A stretch of DNA of 42,052 nucleotides from an uncultured Lachnospiraceae bacterium (GTDB lineage: Bacteria; Bacillota; Clostridia; Lachnospirales; Lachnospiraceae). The stretch is from positions 1-42,052 of the forward strand of contig CANQBX010000030.1 in the NCBI GenBank assembly GCA_947589095.1. The letters are read 5' to 3'. Made by a program: the position numbers and the translations under genes. How positions within the stretch are numbered: position 1 is the stretch's first letter; the number at the start of each line of letters is the position of its first letter. This document shows, piece after piece, positions 1 to 8,602 of the stretch. A model generated the notes under the pieces. That model saw only the letters and a list, made by a program, of their open reading frames with translations. It was not told where the DNA came from and did not search any database.

Positions 1-575
1 ATCGTCACGTTGATCACCTGCAGGCCGATATCGTGCTGCTCCAGCTTCTGCGCGATCTGCTCCCGCACCTTGGTCTGGATCTCATTCTTCCCGGTGGTCA
101 GCACCGAGTCCACTTCATAGCTGCCGATGACGCCGCGGATGCAGCTTCGGCTGATGTTCTGCAGGATCAGCAGCGGATCCTGGGACGCGTAGACCGCCTT
201 CACCGGATCAGACACCTTGTATTCTACGAAGAAATCCACATTGACAAAATTGTAATCGCTGGTGATCATCAGGGAATCGTCTTCCTGGCTTTCATTATTG
301 CTCGGATCGTAGCCGATCGCAAAGCCCTGGATCGTCGTATTCACCTTCTGCACCCGCTGGATCAGCGGTATCTTGAAATGAAGTCCCGGCTCCGTGACGC
401 TCTTGGCCACGCCGAACGTGGTCAGAACCGCCTGCTCCTGCTCACCGATATTGTAGAAGGAGCCGGTGCTGAGCACCGCGAACACCACGACCGCAAGGAA
501 GATCCCTGCCAGGCGCTTCGCCGTTTTTAAAAGTTTCTTCTGCTTTTCCATAAAATCCGGATCGTAAGTCTCCAT
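1..575 (-). CDS. hflK: HflK, SPFH/Band 7 membrane protease modulator (partial, 3' end outside window)
   Basis: The first 191 codons are present; the gene runs off the left edge. HflK is a membrane-anchored SPFH/prohibitin protein that, with HflC, forms a cage around FtsH protease and modulates its access to substrates. Visible: a short cytosolic N-terminus, one membrane segment at about residues 21-36 (LAGIFLAVVVFAVLST), the typical IGEQEQAVLTTFG start of the Band 7 domain, then GLHFKIPLIQRV and the stretch around ITSDYNFVNVDFFVEYKV. Start chosen at 575 because GAAAGGTG lies about 8 nt upstream; the next ATG (551) has no ribosome site. An hflC gene would be expected beyond position 1. A structured leader lies upstream at 809-945. 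Family call is firm; the HflK rather than HflC assignment rests on N-terminal features. Confidence 0.85.
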   Translation of the reverse strand, partial: METYDPDFMEKQKKLLKTAKRLAGIFLAVVVFAVLSTGSFYNIGEQEQAVLTTFGVAKSVTEPGLHFKIPLIQRVQKVNTTIQGFAIGYDPSNNESQEDDSLMITSDYNFVNVDFFVEYKVSDPVKAVYASQDPLLILQNISRSCIRGVIGSYEVDSVLTTGKNEIQTKVREQIAQKLEQHDIGLQVINVT

Positions 576-808
576 ACCTTTTCACCTTTCTTTTCCGTTT
601 TGCGCGAACGCCCTGCGGCTCCGCGCGCTTGTTTACGGGTTCCGTTCCTCCGCGTCTCATTCCCGCGCCATGGTTCGCGGCAGCGCTTTCGGAGGCCGCC
701 GTACGCCGTCAGCGACCGTACAGCGCCAGCCGGAATAAAGCGCAGAGCGCGTATCCGTAAGAGTTCCCCATCGTCCTTCCATCCTCATCATACCACAGAT
801 TCCGCTAT
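576..808 (-). other. Untranslated leader between attenuator and hflK
   Basis: About 230 nt of leader lies between the terminator and the hflK start. No convincing coding frame or second RNA structure was found; only the hflK ribosome site near its end is recognisable. Confidence 0.5.
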
Positions 809-945
809 AAAAAAAGACTTTTACTGCCGCCCTAAAGGCTTCAGTAAAAGTCTTGCGATCTCACAAGCAGATGCGGATAGTTTCTATCGTCCTGACGTCG
901 TCTGCTCACCGTCTCCGGTGTGCTACTCCCTCTTACGTTGTAAGT
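809..945 (-). ncRNA. Candidate yybP-ykoY (Mn2+) riboswitch with terminator
   Basis: The leader RNA begins about GTAAGAGGGAGTAGC (compare the class hallmark GGGGAGUAGC). It continues with a CACCG-GAGA-CGGTG hairpin, then AGCAGA pairing with TCTGCT around CGACGTCAGGACG, and closes with GCAAGACTTTTAC. GTAAGAG can pair with CTTTTAC as P1. The same CTTTTAC is also the start of a perfect 13-bp hairpin (arms at 842-854 and 814-826) followed by seven T (815-809), a classical intrinsic terminator. Aptamer closure and terminator are therefore mutually exclusive, as expected of an ON switch: ligand stabilises P1 and allows read-through. Seen: promoter, competing helices, terminator. Inferred: the yybP-ykoY class, from recall of the consensus. 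Confidence 0.62.
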
Positions 946-974
946 ACTATAGCACGAATAAAAAGGTTTGTCAA
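946..974 (-). promoter_or_regulatory. Strong sigma-A promoter for the hflK leader
   Basis: On the minus strand, TTGACA (969-974), a 17-nt spacer and TATAGT (946-951), with an extended -10 TGC just before it. Transcription should start near 938-940, giving a leader of about 365 nt before hflK. Confidence 0.8.
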
Positions 975-1007
975 TAGGTTTGTTAAAAAAATATCATTTT
1001 AAATAAG

Positions 1008-1472
1008 TCATTTTTCCAGAATCTTAACTACGACCTTCCTGACGCCGGACGGTTTCCCGTTCACCGTCCTCGGCTTATGGCCGTCCCAGGGGAAGAAAAT
1101 CACGAAATCACCGCAGCGGCAGGACACCCGGATCCCGGGATTGGGATCGTCGAACAGGATCACATCCTTCTCCGGATCATAAGGACAGGACGAAACCAGC
1201 TCATGAACCGGGGCGTAGCTCATGATCTCCGTCCCGCTGATCATATACTGTATGTCCGTATATCTCTCATGGGCCTCGTAGACCGTCTCCTCCCACGGGA
1301 TCGTGGCGTATGACATGACGCTGGCATAAACCGTCTCGCCGTCGATCTCATACCGGCCGTCTTCCATACCGGCCAGATCGCTGCTTTTAAGCCACTCGAT
1401 CGCCTTCGCGTAGCGATCCCCGATGCCAAGCGTTTTATAGAAATCGATATTTTTTAACTGATCAACGATCAT
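1008..1472 (-). CDS. YhcH/YjgK/YiaL (DUF386) family protein, NanQ-like
   Basis: A 154-aa cupin-like protein of the YhcH/YiaL/EbgC family. Members include NanQ, a sialic acid anomerase, and YiaL of the diketogulonate pathway, so the general role is helping acidic or free sugars convert or mutarotate in the cytosol. Visible hallmarks are HERYTDIQYMISGTE (metal- or ligand-binding centre), DPEKDVILFDD, and the late FFPWDGHKPR with its conserved His. Start at 1472 is preferred over 1493 because AAGGAG lies 8 nt upstream. It is the last gene of the minus-strand sugar locus, 30 nt after the GH2 stop. Together with the NAL-type lyase at the other end of the locus it favours a sialic-acid-like substrate, but the family is broad. 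No strong terminator was seen after it; a weak T-rich stretch lies at about 981-990. Confidence 0.85.
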   Translation of the reverse strand: MIVDQLKNIDFYKTLGIGDRYAKAIEWLKSSDLAGMEDGRYEIDGETVYASVMSYATIPWEETVYEAHERYTDIQYMISGTEIMSYAPVHELVSSCPYDPEKDVILFDDPNPGIRVSCRCGDFVIFFPWDGHKPRTVNGKPSGVRKVVVKILEK

Positions 1473-1502
1473 ACTCTCTCTCCTTCGGCTCAAACGGCGG
1501 CT

Positions 1503-4271
1503 CTACGCCGTCCTGTCGTTTCCGTTCGCCGCAAAATTCGTGTTGGCCGCGGCCTCCTGCACCTTACCGTCCAGCAGCAGCCGGAGACCGGCCGGATCCA
1601 GGGTATCTTCGGGCCGGAACCGATCGCTCTGCACATAGGCAAGCAGATGTCCGAGGAACCAGCGGGCCGCCGGATCCTCCTCGCTGAAATGAAAGCCGCA
1701 GACCAGAAGTCTTCCGTTTATCGCCCGGAACTCAAACAGGATCGCCTGCCGGATCACGTACTTGTGTGTGGAAACCACTTCGATTACAGGATGGAACGGG
1801 ATCCGGTCCGACGCAAAGCAGACCGCCCTTCCGCCCTCCATAAGCCCGCCGAACTGCCATCCGCAGAAGCCCTCGTGCGGCATCTCCTTCATAAGCGGAT
1901 GGTCATGGATCACCGTCGCCAGATTTCCCGAGGTTCTTCCCGCAAGTCCGATCCGGAAGGTGACCGGCAGATCCGCAAAGGGCTTCGTTCCCAGCAAAAC
2001 TACGTCTTTTCCTTCCGTCATAAGACGTTCCAGCTCCTCCCCCGTCATTTCGTGCAGGATCACGGGACCGCGGGTCTTTTTGGCACCGCCGCACGCCGGA
2101 AACAGATACAATTCCCATTCATTTTCCGCAGACACCTCTGCCCCCTCCAGCAAAGCATGCAGCTTCATCGCTCCCGGATGCTTTACCTCCGGAAGTACGC
2201 AGGTGAAATCATACAGCCGCGACACGCTGCCGCAGGGCGCTTTTGCTGTCTCCGTTCTTCTGCATTCGACGGTCTCCCCGTCCAGACTGAGCCGAACCGT
2301 CAGAAGCGCGCCGTTTAACGGCTCTCTTCCGTAATTGGAGACATAAAGCCCGAAGGAAATCCTTTCGCCGGAAGCAAAATTCGTTTTCCGCCCCAGGTCC
2401 GTAAGCAGCACCACATCGCTGTTGTACATCCGCACATTTCTCACGGTCTCTCCCGGTTTGAGCTCGTAGAACTCATTCATCATGCCCACATCATACCCGA
2501 ACGTATGCCAGTGGGTATCGATCGGCCCCAGGAAATCATATCCGGCTATATAACGGCTGCGCCGCACCGTCTCAAAGCAGAACTTCCGCACTCTGCGCTG
2601 CCATTCGCAGGAATTCCGAAAATACAGCGGCGCCTTTTTTAGCATTCCCGTTTCTCGGAGATGGCTTTCGATCGAAGAAAACAGTTCTGTTCTGCCGATG
2701 CGCAGGTTCCTGTACCGGTCCTTCAGGCTCAGATCCGTATAGGTCCCGTCAATGCAGATCTCATGACTGACGCGGGGCCTGCCGTATACGCTGCTCCAGG
2801 CGTCCACAACTGCGGGATCCCCTTCCAGCGAAAAATAGCTGTGCTGCCCGTTGGCATAGCTGGAATACAGGTCGCTGAACCTTCCCAGAGCCTCGATGCG
2901 GCGCGGATGATGGCGGAACGGCTTCTCGCACAGCTCCTTCTCCTGCTCCGGCTCATTCCAGTAGTACTCTACCCCACGCAGAGCGCTCATCGGTGAAAAG
3001 AGCGCGTCCGTCTCCTGATGCACCACATCCGCGCACCGGCTAAGGTAACGGATCCTCGGTTCATCGATCAGAAGCTCATTGCCGCAGCAATAGATGACCA
3101 CAGACGTATGGCGCCGGCAGAACGCCACGATCTCCTTCCACTCTCCGACCGTCGTGTTATTCGGACATTCCACATGCAGCAGCATCCCTTCTTCATCGCA
3201 GACCGCCATATATTCCTCCGCGGGGATATGCGTGTGGAACCGTATAAAATTGAAGCCCAGCCGTTTTACCGTCCGCACGACCCGGCGGTAATATCCGGGA
3301 TCGTGATTCGGATGCACCGTCTCCGGATAATAGCAGTGTTCGCAGATCCCCCGCAGGTAGTAGGGGACATGGTTAAGGCGCAGGCCGGTACCGTCGGCGG
3401 TCAGCCGCCGGATGCCGAAGATCCGCTCGGCCGCGCCGCCCGCGCAGGCGACCGTAAGCTTATAAAGCCTCGGAGATTCCGGGGACCAGTACGAAAGCCC
3501 GGCGGTATCAAAGCGGAAGGATCCGCAGCATTTTCCCTTCTTCAGGACCTTCTCCCCATCGGCGACAGACCACTCGCAGGGCACGGGCTCTGTTAACTCT
3601 ACCCGTACCTCGGCCTCCGAACCGTCCTCCGATACCAGCACCGCCAGGTCGCGCAGCGGACAGACATACTCGCGAAGCTCTACATCGCCGGTTATGCCGC
3701 CCGTACATTCGTTGGCCGCCCGGGAAGTCAGGCCCGAAACCGGCTTTCCGGCGTATCCCGCAAGCCGGTGGTTCGACACCGACAGGATGATCCGGTTTTC
3801 TCCGCTCCTTAAGACACCATCCGGAATCTCCATGTCAAACGGGGCGCTGTATCCTTCGTGCCTTCCCAGGAATACGCGATTCAGCCACACGGAAACCGCG
3901 TTCTGCACTCCCTCAAAATGAATGACCGCCGCGCCGCCTTTTCCCTCCCGCCAAAAGCTCCTGCGATAGAAAAAGTTGCCCTCGATATTCGGCAGCGCCA
4001 TATCGGGCGGATTACAGGCCATCGGGTACCGCTGGATCCCGTATTCCGGATTCGTTTTCAGCTGGTCAAAGAAAGGAAGCGGCCGGAATTTCTCCGTCAT
4101 ATCCTCCCAGTAACCCGGCACCGCGCCGGTCACCGGATTCGACGCTGCCGCCGTCTCCGGGCCTTCGTCCGTGTCCGGAAGCGGAGGCTCGGAAGCGGTA
4201 TACCGCTCCTTACGGTAGTACATTTCCCAGTCTCCGTTTAAAGATAAGGACGTATAGATCATCTTTTTCAT
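1503..4271 (-). CDS. Glycoside hydrolase family 2 protein
   Basis: A 922-aa GH2 enzyme of the beta-galactosidase/glucuronidase/mannosidase clan. Order: sugar-binding jelly roll at about 10-200 (LNGDWEMYYR, WLNRVFLGRHEGYSAPF), Ig-like domain at about 205-290, TIM barrel from about 298. The acid/base motif GNE is at 397-399 (YCCGNELL), and a probable nucleophile Glu504 sits in RVSHEIC. No signal peptide, so it should act in the cytosol on imported oligosaccharides. About 300 residues follow the barrel, including a DVVLLGTKPF stretch resembling the amidotransferase-like tails of some GH2 proteins. Start at 4271 has GGGAG just upstream; the gap to the preceding gene is 30 nt. Substrate cannot be told from sequence; a beta-linked sugar is likely. 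Confidence 0.88.
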   Translation of the reverse strand: MKKMIYTSLSLNGDWEMYYRKERYTASEPPLPDTDEGPETAAASNPVTGAVPGYWEDMTEKFRPLPFFDQLKTNPEYGIQRYPMACNPPDMALPNIEGNFFYRRSFWREGKGGAAVIHFEGVQNAVSVWLNRVFLGRHEGYSAPFDMEIPDGVLRSGENRIILSVSNHRLAGYAGKPVSGLTSRAANECTGGITGDVELREYVCPLRDLAVLVSEDGSEAEVRVELTEPVPCEWSVADGEKVLKKGKCCGSFRFDTAGLSYWSPESPRLYKLTVACAGGAAERIFGIRRLTADGTGLRLNHVPYYLRGICEHCYYPETVHPNHDPGYYRRVVRTVKRLGFNFIRFHTHIPAEEYMAVCDEEGMLLHVECPNNTTVGEWKEIVAFCRRHTSVVIYCCGNELLIDEPRIRYLSRCADVVHQETDALFSPMSALRGVEYYWNEPEQEKELCEKPFRHHPRRIEALGRFSDLYSSYANGQHSYFSLEGDPAVVDAWSSVYGRPRVSHEICIDGTYTDLSLKDRYRNLRIGRTELFSSIESHLRETGMLKKAPLYFRNSCEWQRRVRKFCFETVRRSRYIAGYDFLGPIDTHWHTFGYDVGMMNEFYELKPGETVRNVRMYNSDVVLLTDLGRKTNFASGERISFGLYVSNYGREPLNGALLTVRLSLDGETVECRRTETAKAPCGSVSRLYDFTCVLPEVKHPGAMKLHALLEGAEVSAENEWELYLFPACGGAKKTRGPVILHEMTGEELERLMTEGKDVVLLGTKPFADLPVTFRIGLAGRTSGNLATVIHDHPLMKEMPHEGFCGWQFGGLMEGGRAVCFASDRIPFHPVIEVVSTHKYVIRQAILFEFRAINGRLLVCGFHFSEEDPAARWFLGHLLAYVQSDRFRPEDTLDPAGLRLLLDGKVQEAAANTNFAANGNDRTA

Positions 4272-4301
4272 TCTCCCGTCTCACTGCCCGGCGCTGTGCC
4301 G

Positions 4302-5501
4302 TCAGGAAAGCAAACTGTCTCCGAACTCTCTGTACATCTCCTCCAGATCGATCACGTAAACTCCCCGCCTGCCTTCGTGCGTCGAGTCAAAGCTCAGCAT
4401 ACTGCCGTCCCGGTTCCACCTCGGGTGCAGATCACAGCGAAGATCGGTCACGGAACTGGGCATGGAATAAAACCGTCCCAGCTCCACACAGATATCCGAC
4501 CCGGTACTGAAAATGCGGATCGGCTGCATTCTCTGCGCATCCGGATAACAATCCGTCAGGATCAGCCGTCTGTCCGGCGAATAGCTCATATGATGATCCT
4601 TGTGGAAAAAGCCGTCCGCGACTATCTCTCCTTCATACGTCTTATCCTTCAGGATATATGTATTCGCCCAGCCCCTCGCGCAGTCAAGCTCCTTTCCTCC
4701 GGAATAGAAGATCACCTTTTCCGAGTCGAACCAGGAATAGTGGGACTGCACGCCGTAATCCGACAATAAGAACAGGCCGCCGCCGTCCCGGTCCGCCGTG
4801 ATGACCGCCGTATCATGCGTCTTTCCTTTTTCCGGGAAATTGCGTACAAGCATCAGGAAACGGCTTCCGTCCGTATTGAAGGTAATATGGTTGATCACCA
4901 TTTTCTGATCCTTGTCCCCGAAAAACGCATGGGAAAACTCCCATATCTCCTGCATGGACAGGATCAGCCGGCTCTTTCCGGTCAGCATATCCGTCAGAAA
5001 GACTCCGTCGCGGCTGCTGTGATTATGATGATAGAACGGATCCCCGTACCTGGCGTAGCCATAGCCGGGTCTGAAATCGTAAAGCCTTGCGAAATTAATG
5101 CTGAGCGCATATCTCCCGTCCCGCGAAACGCTGGCTACGGGCCTGTCCAGAAGGCGCTTTCTCCCACTTTGGATATTCAATATGACTCCGCAATAATCTC
5201 CGTCCGCCAGGCTGTTGTAGACGATCTCCTCCTCCGGCGCGGCCGGATTCCACTGCAGCATCGCGCCCTGCTGGAAATTCCATGCTCCCGTCACATCCAG
5301 CTCTTCGAACTTTTCCGTCTCCAGATCCAGAAGTCCGATCTGCGCCGTGTCGAAGCGCTGCTGGAGCCTGTCCGCGAAATCCGCTTTATGCGTCAGATGG
5401 AGCTTCCCGTTAAAGGGCTGCAGATCATAATAACCAAAGAAATATTCTCCGTCGAGAGGCGATATCCTTCTCGCGTAATACGATTTTTTAATTATTTCCA
5501 T
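4302..5501 (-). CDS. Beta-propeller protein, oligosaccharide-lyase-like (PL22-type fold suspected)
   Basis: A 399-aa protein of WD40/TolB-like repeats: YSPDRRLILTDCYPD, FNTDGSRFLMLVRNFP, HPRWNRDGSMLSFDS and a closing GVYVIDLEEMYREFG. No signal peptide. Conserved-looking His residues (DHHMSYSPD, DLHPRWNRDG, YHHNHSSRDG) are reminiscent of the Mn-binding His cluster of oligogalacturonate lyases (PL22), but I cannot confirm this. It may be a cytosolic lyase or epimerase for unsaturated or acidic sugars, or have an uncharacterised role. Start at 5501 is set by AGGAGG 7 nt upstream; the in-frame ATG at 5528 lies inside the end of the preceding gene. It sits between an esterase and a GH2 gene in the operon. 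Confidence 0.6.
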   Translation of the reverse strand: MEIIKKSYYARRISPLDGEYFFGYYDLQPFNGKLHLTHKADFADRLQQRFDTAQIGLLDLETEKFEELDVTGAWNFQQGAMLQWNPAAPEEEIVYNSLADGDYCGVILNIQSGRKRLLDRPVASVSRDGRYALSINFARLYDFRPGYGYARYGDPFYHHNHSSRDGVFLTDMLTGKSRLILSMQEIWEFSHAFFGDKDQKMVINHITFNTDGSRFLMLVRNFPEKGKTHDTAVITADRDGGGLFLLSDYGVQSHYSWFDSEKVIFYSGGKELDCARGWANTYILKDKTYEGEIVADGFFHKDHHMSYSPDRRLILTDCYPDAQRMQPIRIFSTGSDICVELGRFYSMPSSVTDLRCDLHPRWNRDGSMLSFDSTHEGRRGVYVIDLEEMYREFGDSLLS

Positions 5502-5524
5502 ACCGGTTCCTCCTGCGTCTGCAT

Positions 5525-6559
5525 TCATACCTTTTCTTTTTCGCGGGCTTTGATCCGCTTAAGCGCGTCCCACGCGCCCTGCGCGTAAAACCTGTGGCCG
5601 CCTGTTCCCATAAAATGTTCGCATTTCCCGTCCGCGCCGAAATACCCGTACATTTCCTGCGCCTTCGCAAACATCCGGTCCACGCCGTCCGGCGGAAAGA
5701 TCCCGTCCTCCGATCCGTTGATCACGACAAGTCCCCGCGGAGCAATGAGTCCCGCAAGATCGCCCATATCAAAGTCTGTCGCGATGCCCGGAATATAGTT
5801 GCACGCGCAGTGCCAGTTTAAAACGATCGATTCATAGTAATTACATGCGCTGCAGCATGGCATCGCATAGGCGATCCGCTCGTCTATGCAGGCGGAATAG
5901 AACGTAGTGGTTCCTCCGCCCGAATTACCAAGACATACGATGCCTTTCGGATCCACGTCTGTAAAATGCGTTTCGATCACATCAATCAGCCGCATCACGT
6001 CCCATACCCGTTCGCCGATCGCCGTCCGGCCGAGCAGGAGCGGCGGCAGCGCCTGTCCCACTACGCATCCGGGAACCTTGCGTTCCTCATTATGACCGCA
6101 GACACCCATATACCTCTGCTCGATCGCAAACGCCGCATACCCCTCGCCCGCGGCAATGACCGCGTTCATACGGTCAGGGTCTTTAAAGCATCTCTCGTCA
6201 TCCGGAAAAAGCCTTCTTCCGCGGGATATGTGCATACCGGTGGAATGTCCCTGTATACATATCGCAACGGGCGGATTCTTCACATTTCTCGGCAGGATCA
6301 CAAAGCCCGGCACCTCATATCCCGGTTCGCTCTCATAGGTAAAATCGATTTCCAGTCCGTACTGCGTCTCCTCGCGGGCCGTCACGGCAAAGGCATCGTC
6401 CTGCGTCCTCTGCATCCGATCCATGCCAAGCCGGTCCCAAAGCCTCGCGTACGCCCTCTTCTGCCAGATTCTTACGTCCTCTCTGCCGTCATACCTGTAT
6501 TTCGGCACAAGCTTTTCAAAAAGCGATATGTCATAAGCATGTGAATTTCTTGTTCCCAT
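5525..6559 (-). CDS. Alpha/beta-hydrolase, probable carbohydrate esterase
   Basis: A 344-aa protein of the acetyl-xylan-esterase/dienelactone-hydrolase-like (Abhydrolase_7/DLH) group. Catalytic triad candidates: Ser in the nucleophile elbow GNSGGG, Asp in NGSEDGIFPP and His in GTGGHRFY. An oxyanion-region motif ICIQGHSTGMH is also visible. There is no signal peptide, so it likely removes acetyl or other ester groups from imported sugars in the cytosol. In a sialic-acid-type locus an O-acetyl esterase would fit; glucuronoyl or xylan-type esterase is the alternative. Ribosome site GGAG sits 7 nt before the 6559 ATG; the stop lies 23 nt before the propeller start. The region after HSTGMH is Cys-rich (CGHNEERKVPGC, CCSACNYYES), which is unusual for the family. 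Confidence 0.75.
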   Translation of the reverse strand: MGTRNSHAYDISLFEKLVPKYRYDGREDVRIWQKRAYARLWDRLGMDRMQRTQDDAFAVTAREETQYGLEIDFTYESEPGYEVPGFVILPRNVKNPPVAICIQGHSTGMHISRGRRLFPDDERCFKDPDRMNAVIAAGEGYAAFAIEQRYMGVCGHNEERKVPGCVVGQALPPLLLGRTAIGERVWDVMRLIDVIETHFTDVDPKGIVCLGNSGGGTTTFYSACIDERIAYAMPCCSACNYYESIVLNWHCACNYIPGIATDFDMGDLAGLIAPRGLVVINGSEDGIFPPDGVDRMFAKAQEMYGYFGADGKCEHFMGTGGHRFYAQGAWDALKRIKAREKEKV

Positions 6560-6602
6560 CTGCCGTCTCCTTCTCCCAGAGCTTCTCTATCGGTTATCCA
6601 TC

Positions 6603-8522
6603 TTATGCCTGCAGGCATTTGTGCAGCGTATGCATCGCCAGATAATGGTCGAAATACCGTTCAAGTTCGATCTCATAACGGCCGAACCGGCTGCACATCG
6701 CCTTCCATCGCCTCGCGGCCTCTTCATCATTTCCCAGCGCCTTCTCCGCCATCATATCCGCGGCCAGTTCACAGTACTCGGCATGCCGCAGCAAAAGGCG
6801 CATGGAAACCGTCTGCACACGGACCGGACGCGCAGCGTTCGAAAGAGCGAACTTTCTCTCCCGCGCGGCGACGTCCCTGATCTTCCTCAGCTTCTCCGCA
6901 TGGGCCGGGTTATAATACTTTCCCCGGCTCTGCTCCGCAGATCTCTCTCCTTCCATATAAGCAACATCGAAAAGACGGCTGATCTCGTTTAAACACTGCG
7001 CCGCTTCTTCCCAGTGTTCCCCGTATATATGGCTGAAATAGTCCTTTTTGACCGCTTCATAATCACAGCCGCAGTCCAGCAGGGCCTCCGCGTAAATGTA
7101 CATGGCAAAGCCGTTGGGGAAGAAGCCTCTCTGCGTACCGTCTTCCACCATGCCCTCCAGGCCCAGCTCCCTGATAGACAGAATGTCCTCATAAATGCGC
7201 CTGCTGATATCCATCATGCCCGGATCGCGGAACAGATGTGTAAAGAAATGGTACTCGTAGCAAAAACTGCTGCCATGCCACTCCTTCTGCCAGTCCAGCA
7301 GAAAAGCCGCGTTTTCCTCCGGGGAAACAGGCGTCGGCCACGCATTGCGCACATATTCGGGCGCAGGCGCGATCCGCTCCTTTCGGACACTGCTCGTATA
7401 GGAACGCTGGATCGGCGCATAAAGCATCGCGAACCGTTCCGGATTTTTGATCCGCTCCCGAACAGGCGCATACAGCGTGTCCAGATAAACGATAAATACG
7501 ATGCGGGTATTCAGTTTCCGCCTTGTAAGCTCCTCATCCAGCTGATTCATGATCATCACATAGTAATCGGACGGACGGAGTTTCCGGCATTCCTCACACT
7601 CGCAGTGATTCCGCGAACCGTCAGCCAGCCATACATGAATGTACGCGGCATTCGGATGATTGGCGGCATAGTCCGCGACCGCTCCCGCCATGATCGCCCT
7701 GGTAGCGGGATTGGACATGCACAGATTCGTATTCAGGGCGACGCCTTTATACAGTTTGCGCTCTCCGTCGATCATCGCAAGGTGCGGTTTGATCTCCTCC
7801 GTTATCTCCGCATCGTGAGGACGCCACTGGTCGGAAGAGTCCAGACCGAACGGTTCCGCCGTCCACCCGTGTCCCATATCATGGAACTGCAGCCCTCTCC
7901 TGGCTATCTCCGTCTCACACTGACGCTTCCATTGCTTCACGGTCTGCCAGCCAACCGGCTCCGGCGGACGGTTGTCCTCATTGTAAACATGACGGTAATA
8001 CAGATCATAATAATAAAACGGCGTGTCGAACTCCAGCATGTAGATGTTCATCTCCAGCTTGGCATAAAAATCAATGGTATCCAACATACATTGCTGGCTC
8101 TCCGAACCTTCGTTGCACTGTCCGCGGAAACGGCTGCTGGGAAGATGGTGATACTTCACGGGAACAATCTCTTTCACCGGGATATATTCCCCATCCACGC
8201 CGGGATAAAGGAAGCGGCACCCGTTCTCCTTCAGATAACGGTACACAGCGAAAAGCACGCTTCTGGGATTGCCGCCGGCCAGGATACCCCCGCGGACATC
8301 CGTATCAATGTGTACCACATCGTCCAGGAACGGATCCCGGACGTCCGGGAAGGAAAGGCGGAAATCCTCCGCCAGTCCCAGACGAAAACCCTCGGACGCA
8401 CCAGGTTCATAGAGAATCGGAATGTCGCCGCATTCCGGCATCATCATACGCAGGTATTTTTTTAATTCCTCAGCGGCAAAGTCTATGACATGATCCGCAC
8501 GAAGCTTTTTAATCTGGAACAT
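6603..8522 (-). CDS. DUF4838 family protein (GH67-type N-domain)
   Basis: A 639-aa protein. The N-terminal 130 residues look like the alpha-glucuronidase (GH67) N-terminal domain (AAEELKKYLRMMMPECGDIP, GNPRSVLFAVYRYL, GCRFLYPGVDGEYIP). A TIM-barrel-like DUF4838 core follows, with YIHVWLADGSRNHCECEECR and DYYVMIMNQLDEEL. The paired Cys (C-x-C-x2-C) is characteristic of DUF4838. No signal peptide. DUF4838 proteins recur in polysaccharide-utilisation loci and are suspected glycosidases without settled activity. Ribosome site AAGGAGG at 9 nt. It follows the gene for the large secreted protein and precedes the esterase, so it probably acts on the same imported sugar. Confidence 0.78.
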   Translation of the reverse strand: MFQIKKLRADHVIDFAAEELKKYLRMMMPECGDIPILYEPGASEGFRLGLAEDFRLSFPDVRDPFLDDVVHIDTDVRGGILAGGNPRSVLFAVYRYLKENGCRFLYPGVDGEYIPVKEIVPVKYHHLPSSRFRGQCNEGSESQQCMLDTIDFYAKLEMNIYMLEFDTPFYYYDLYYRHVYNEDNRPPEPVGWQTVKQWKRQCETEIARRGLQFHDMGHGWTAEPFGLDSSDQWRPHDAEITEEIKPHLAMIDGERKLYKGVALNTNLCMSNPATRAIMAGAVADYAANHPNAAYIHVWLADGSRNHCECEECRKLRPSDYYVMIMNQLDEELTRRKLNTRIVFIVYLDTLYAPVRERIKNPERFAMLYAPIQRSYTSSVRKERIAPAPEYVRNAWPTPVSPEENAAFLLDWQKEWHGSSFCYEYHFFTHLFRDPGMMDISRRIYEDILSIRELGLEGMVEDGTQRGFFPNGFAMYIYAEALLDCGCDYEAVKKDYFSHIYGEHWEEAAQCLNEISRLFDVAYMEGERSAEQSRGKYYNPAHAEKLRKIRDVAARERKFALSNAARPVRVQTVSMRLLLRHAEYCELAADMMAEKALGNDEEAARRWKAMCSRFGRYEIELERYFDHYLAMHTLHKCLQA

Positions 8523-8602
8523 AGCGGGGATCCTCCTTACTGTCTCTCTCTGTATCTTACGTCATTTCTGCTCTGTCTTATTTTAAGCGGCCCTGTACAT
8601 TT

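Noticed and set aside
1473-1493. Upstream start for the YhcH protein
   Set aside because: The AAGGAG site lies inside this stretch and fits the ATG at 1472.
7014-8465. Long plus-strand open frame (483 codons) opposite the DUF4838 gene
   Set aside because: It is an antisense shadow; the minus strand has a ribosome site, family motifs and operon context, the plus frame has none.
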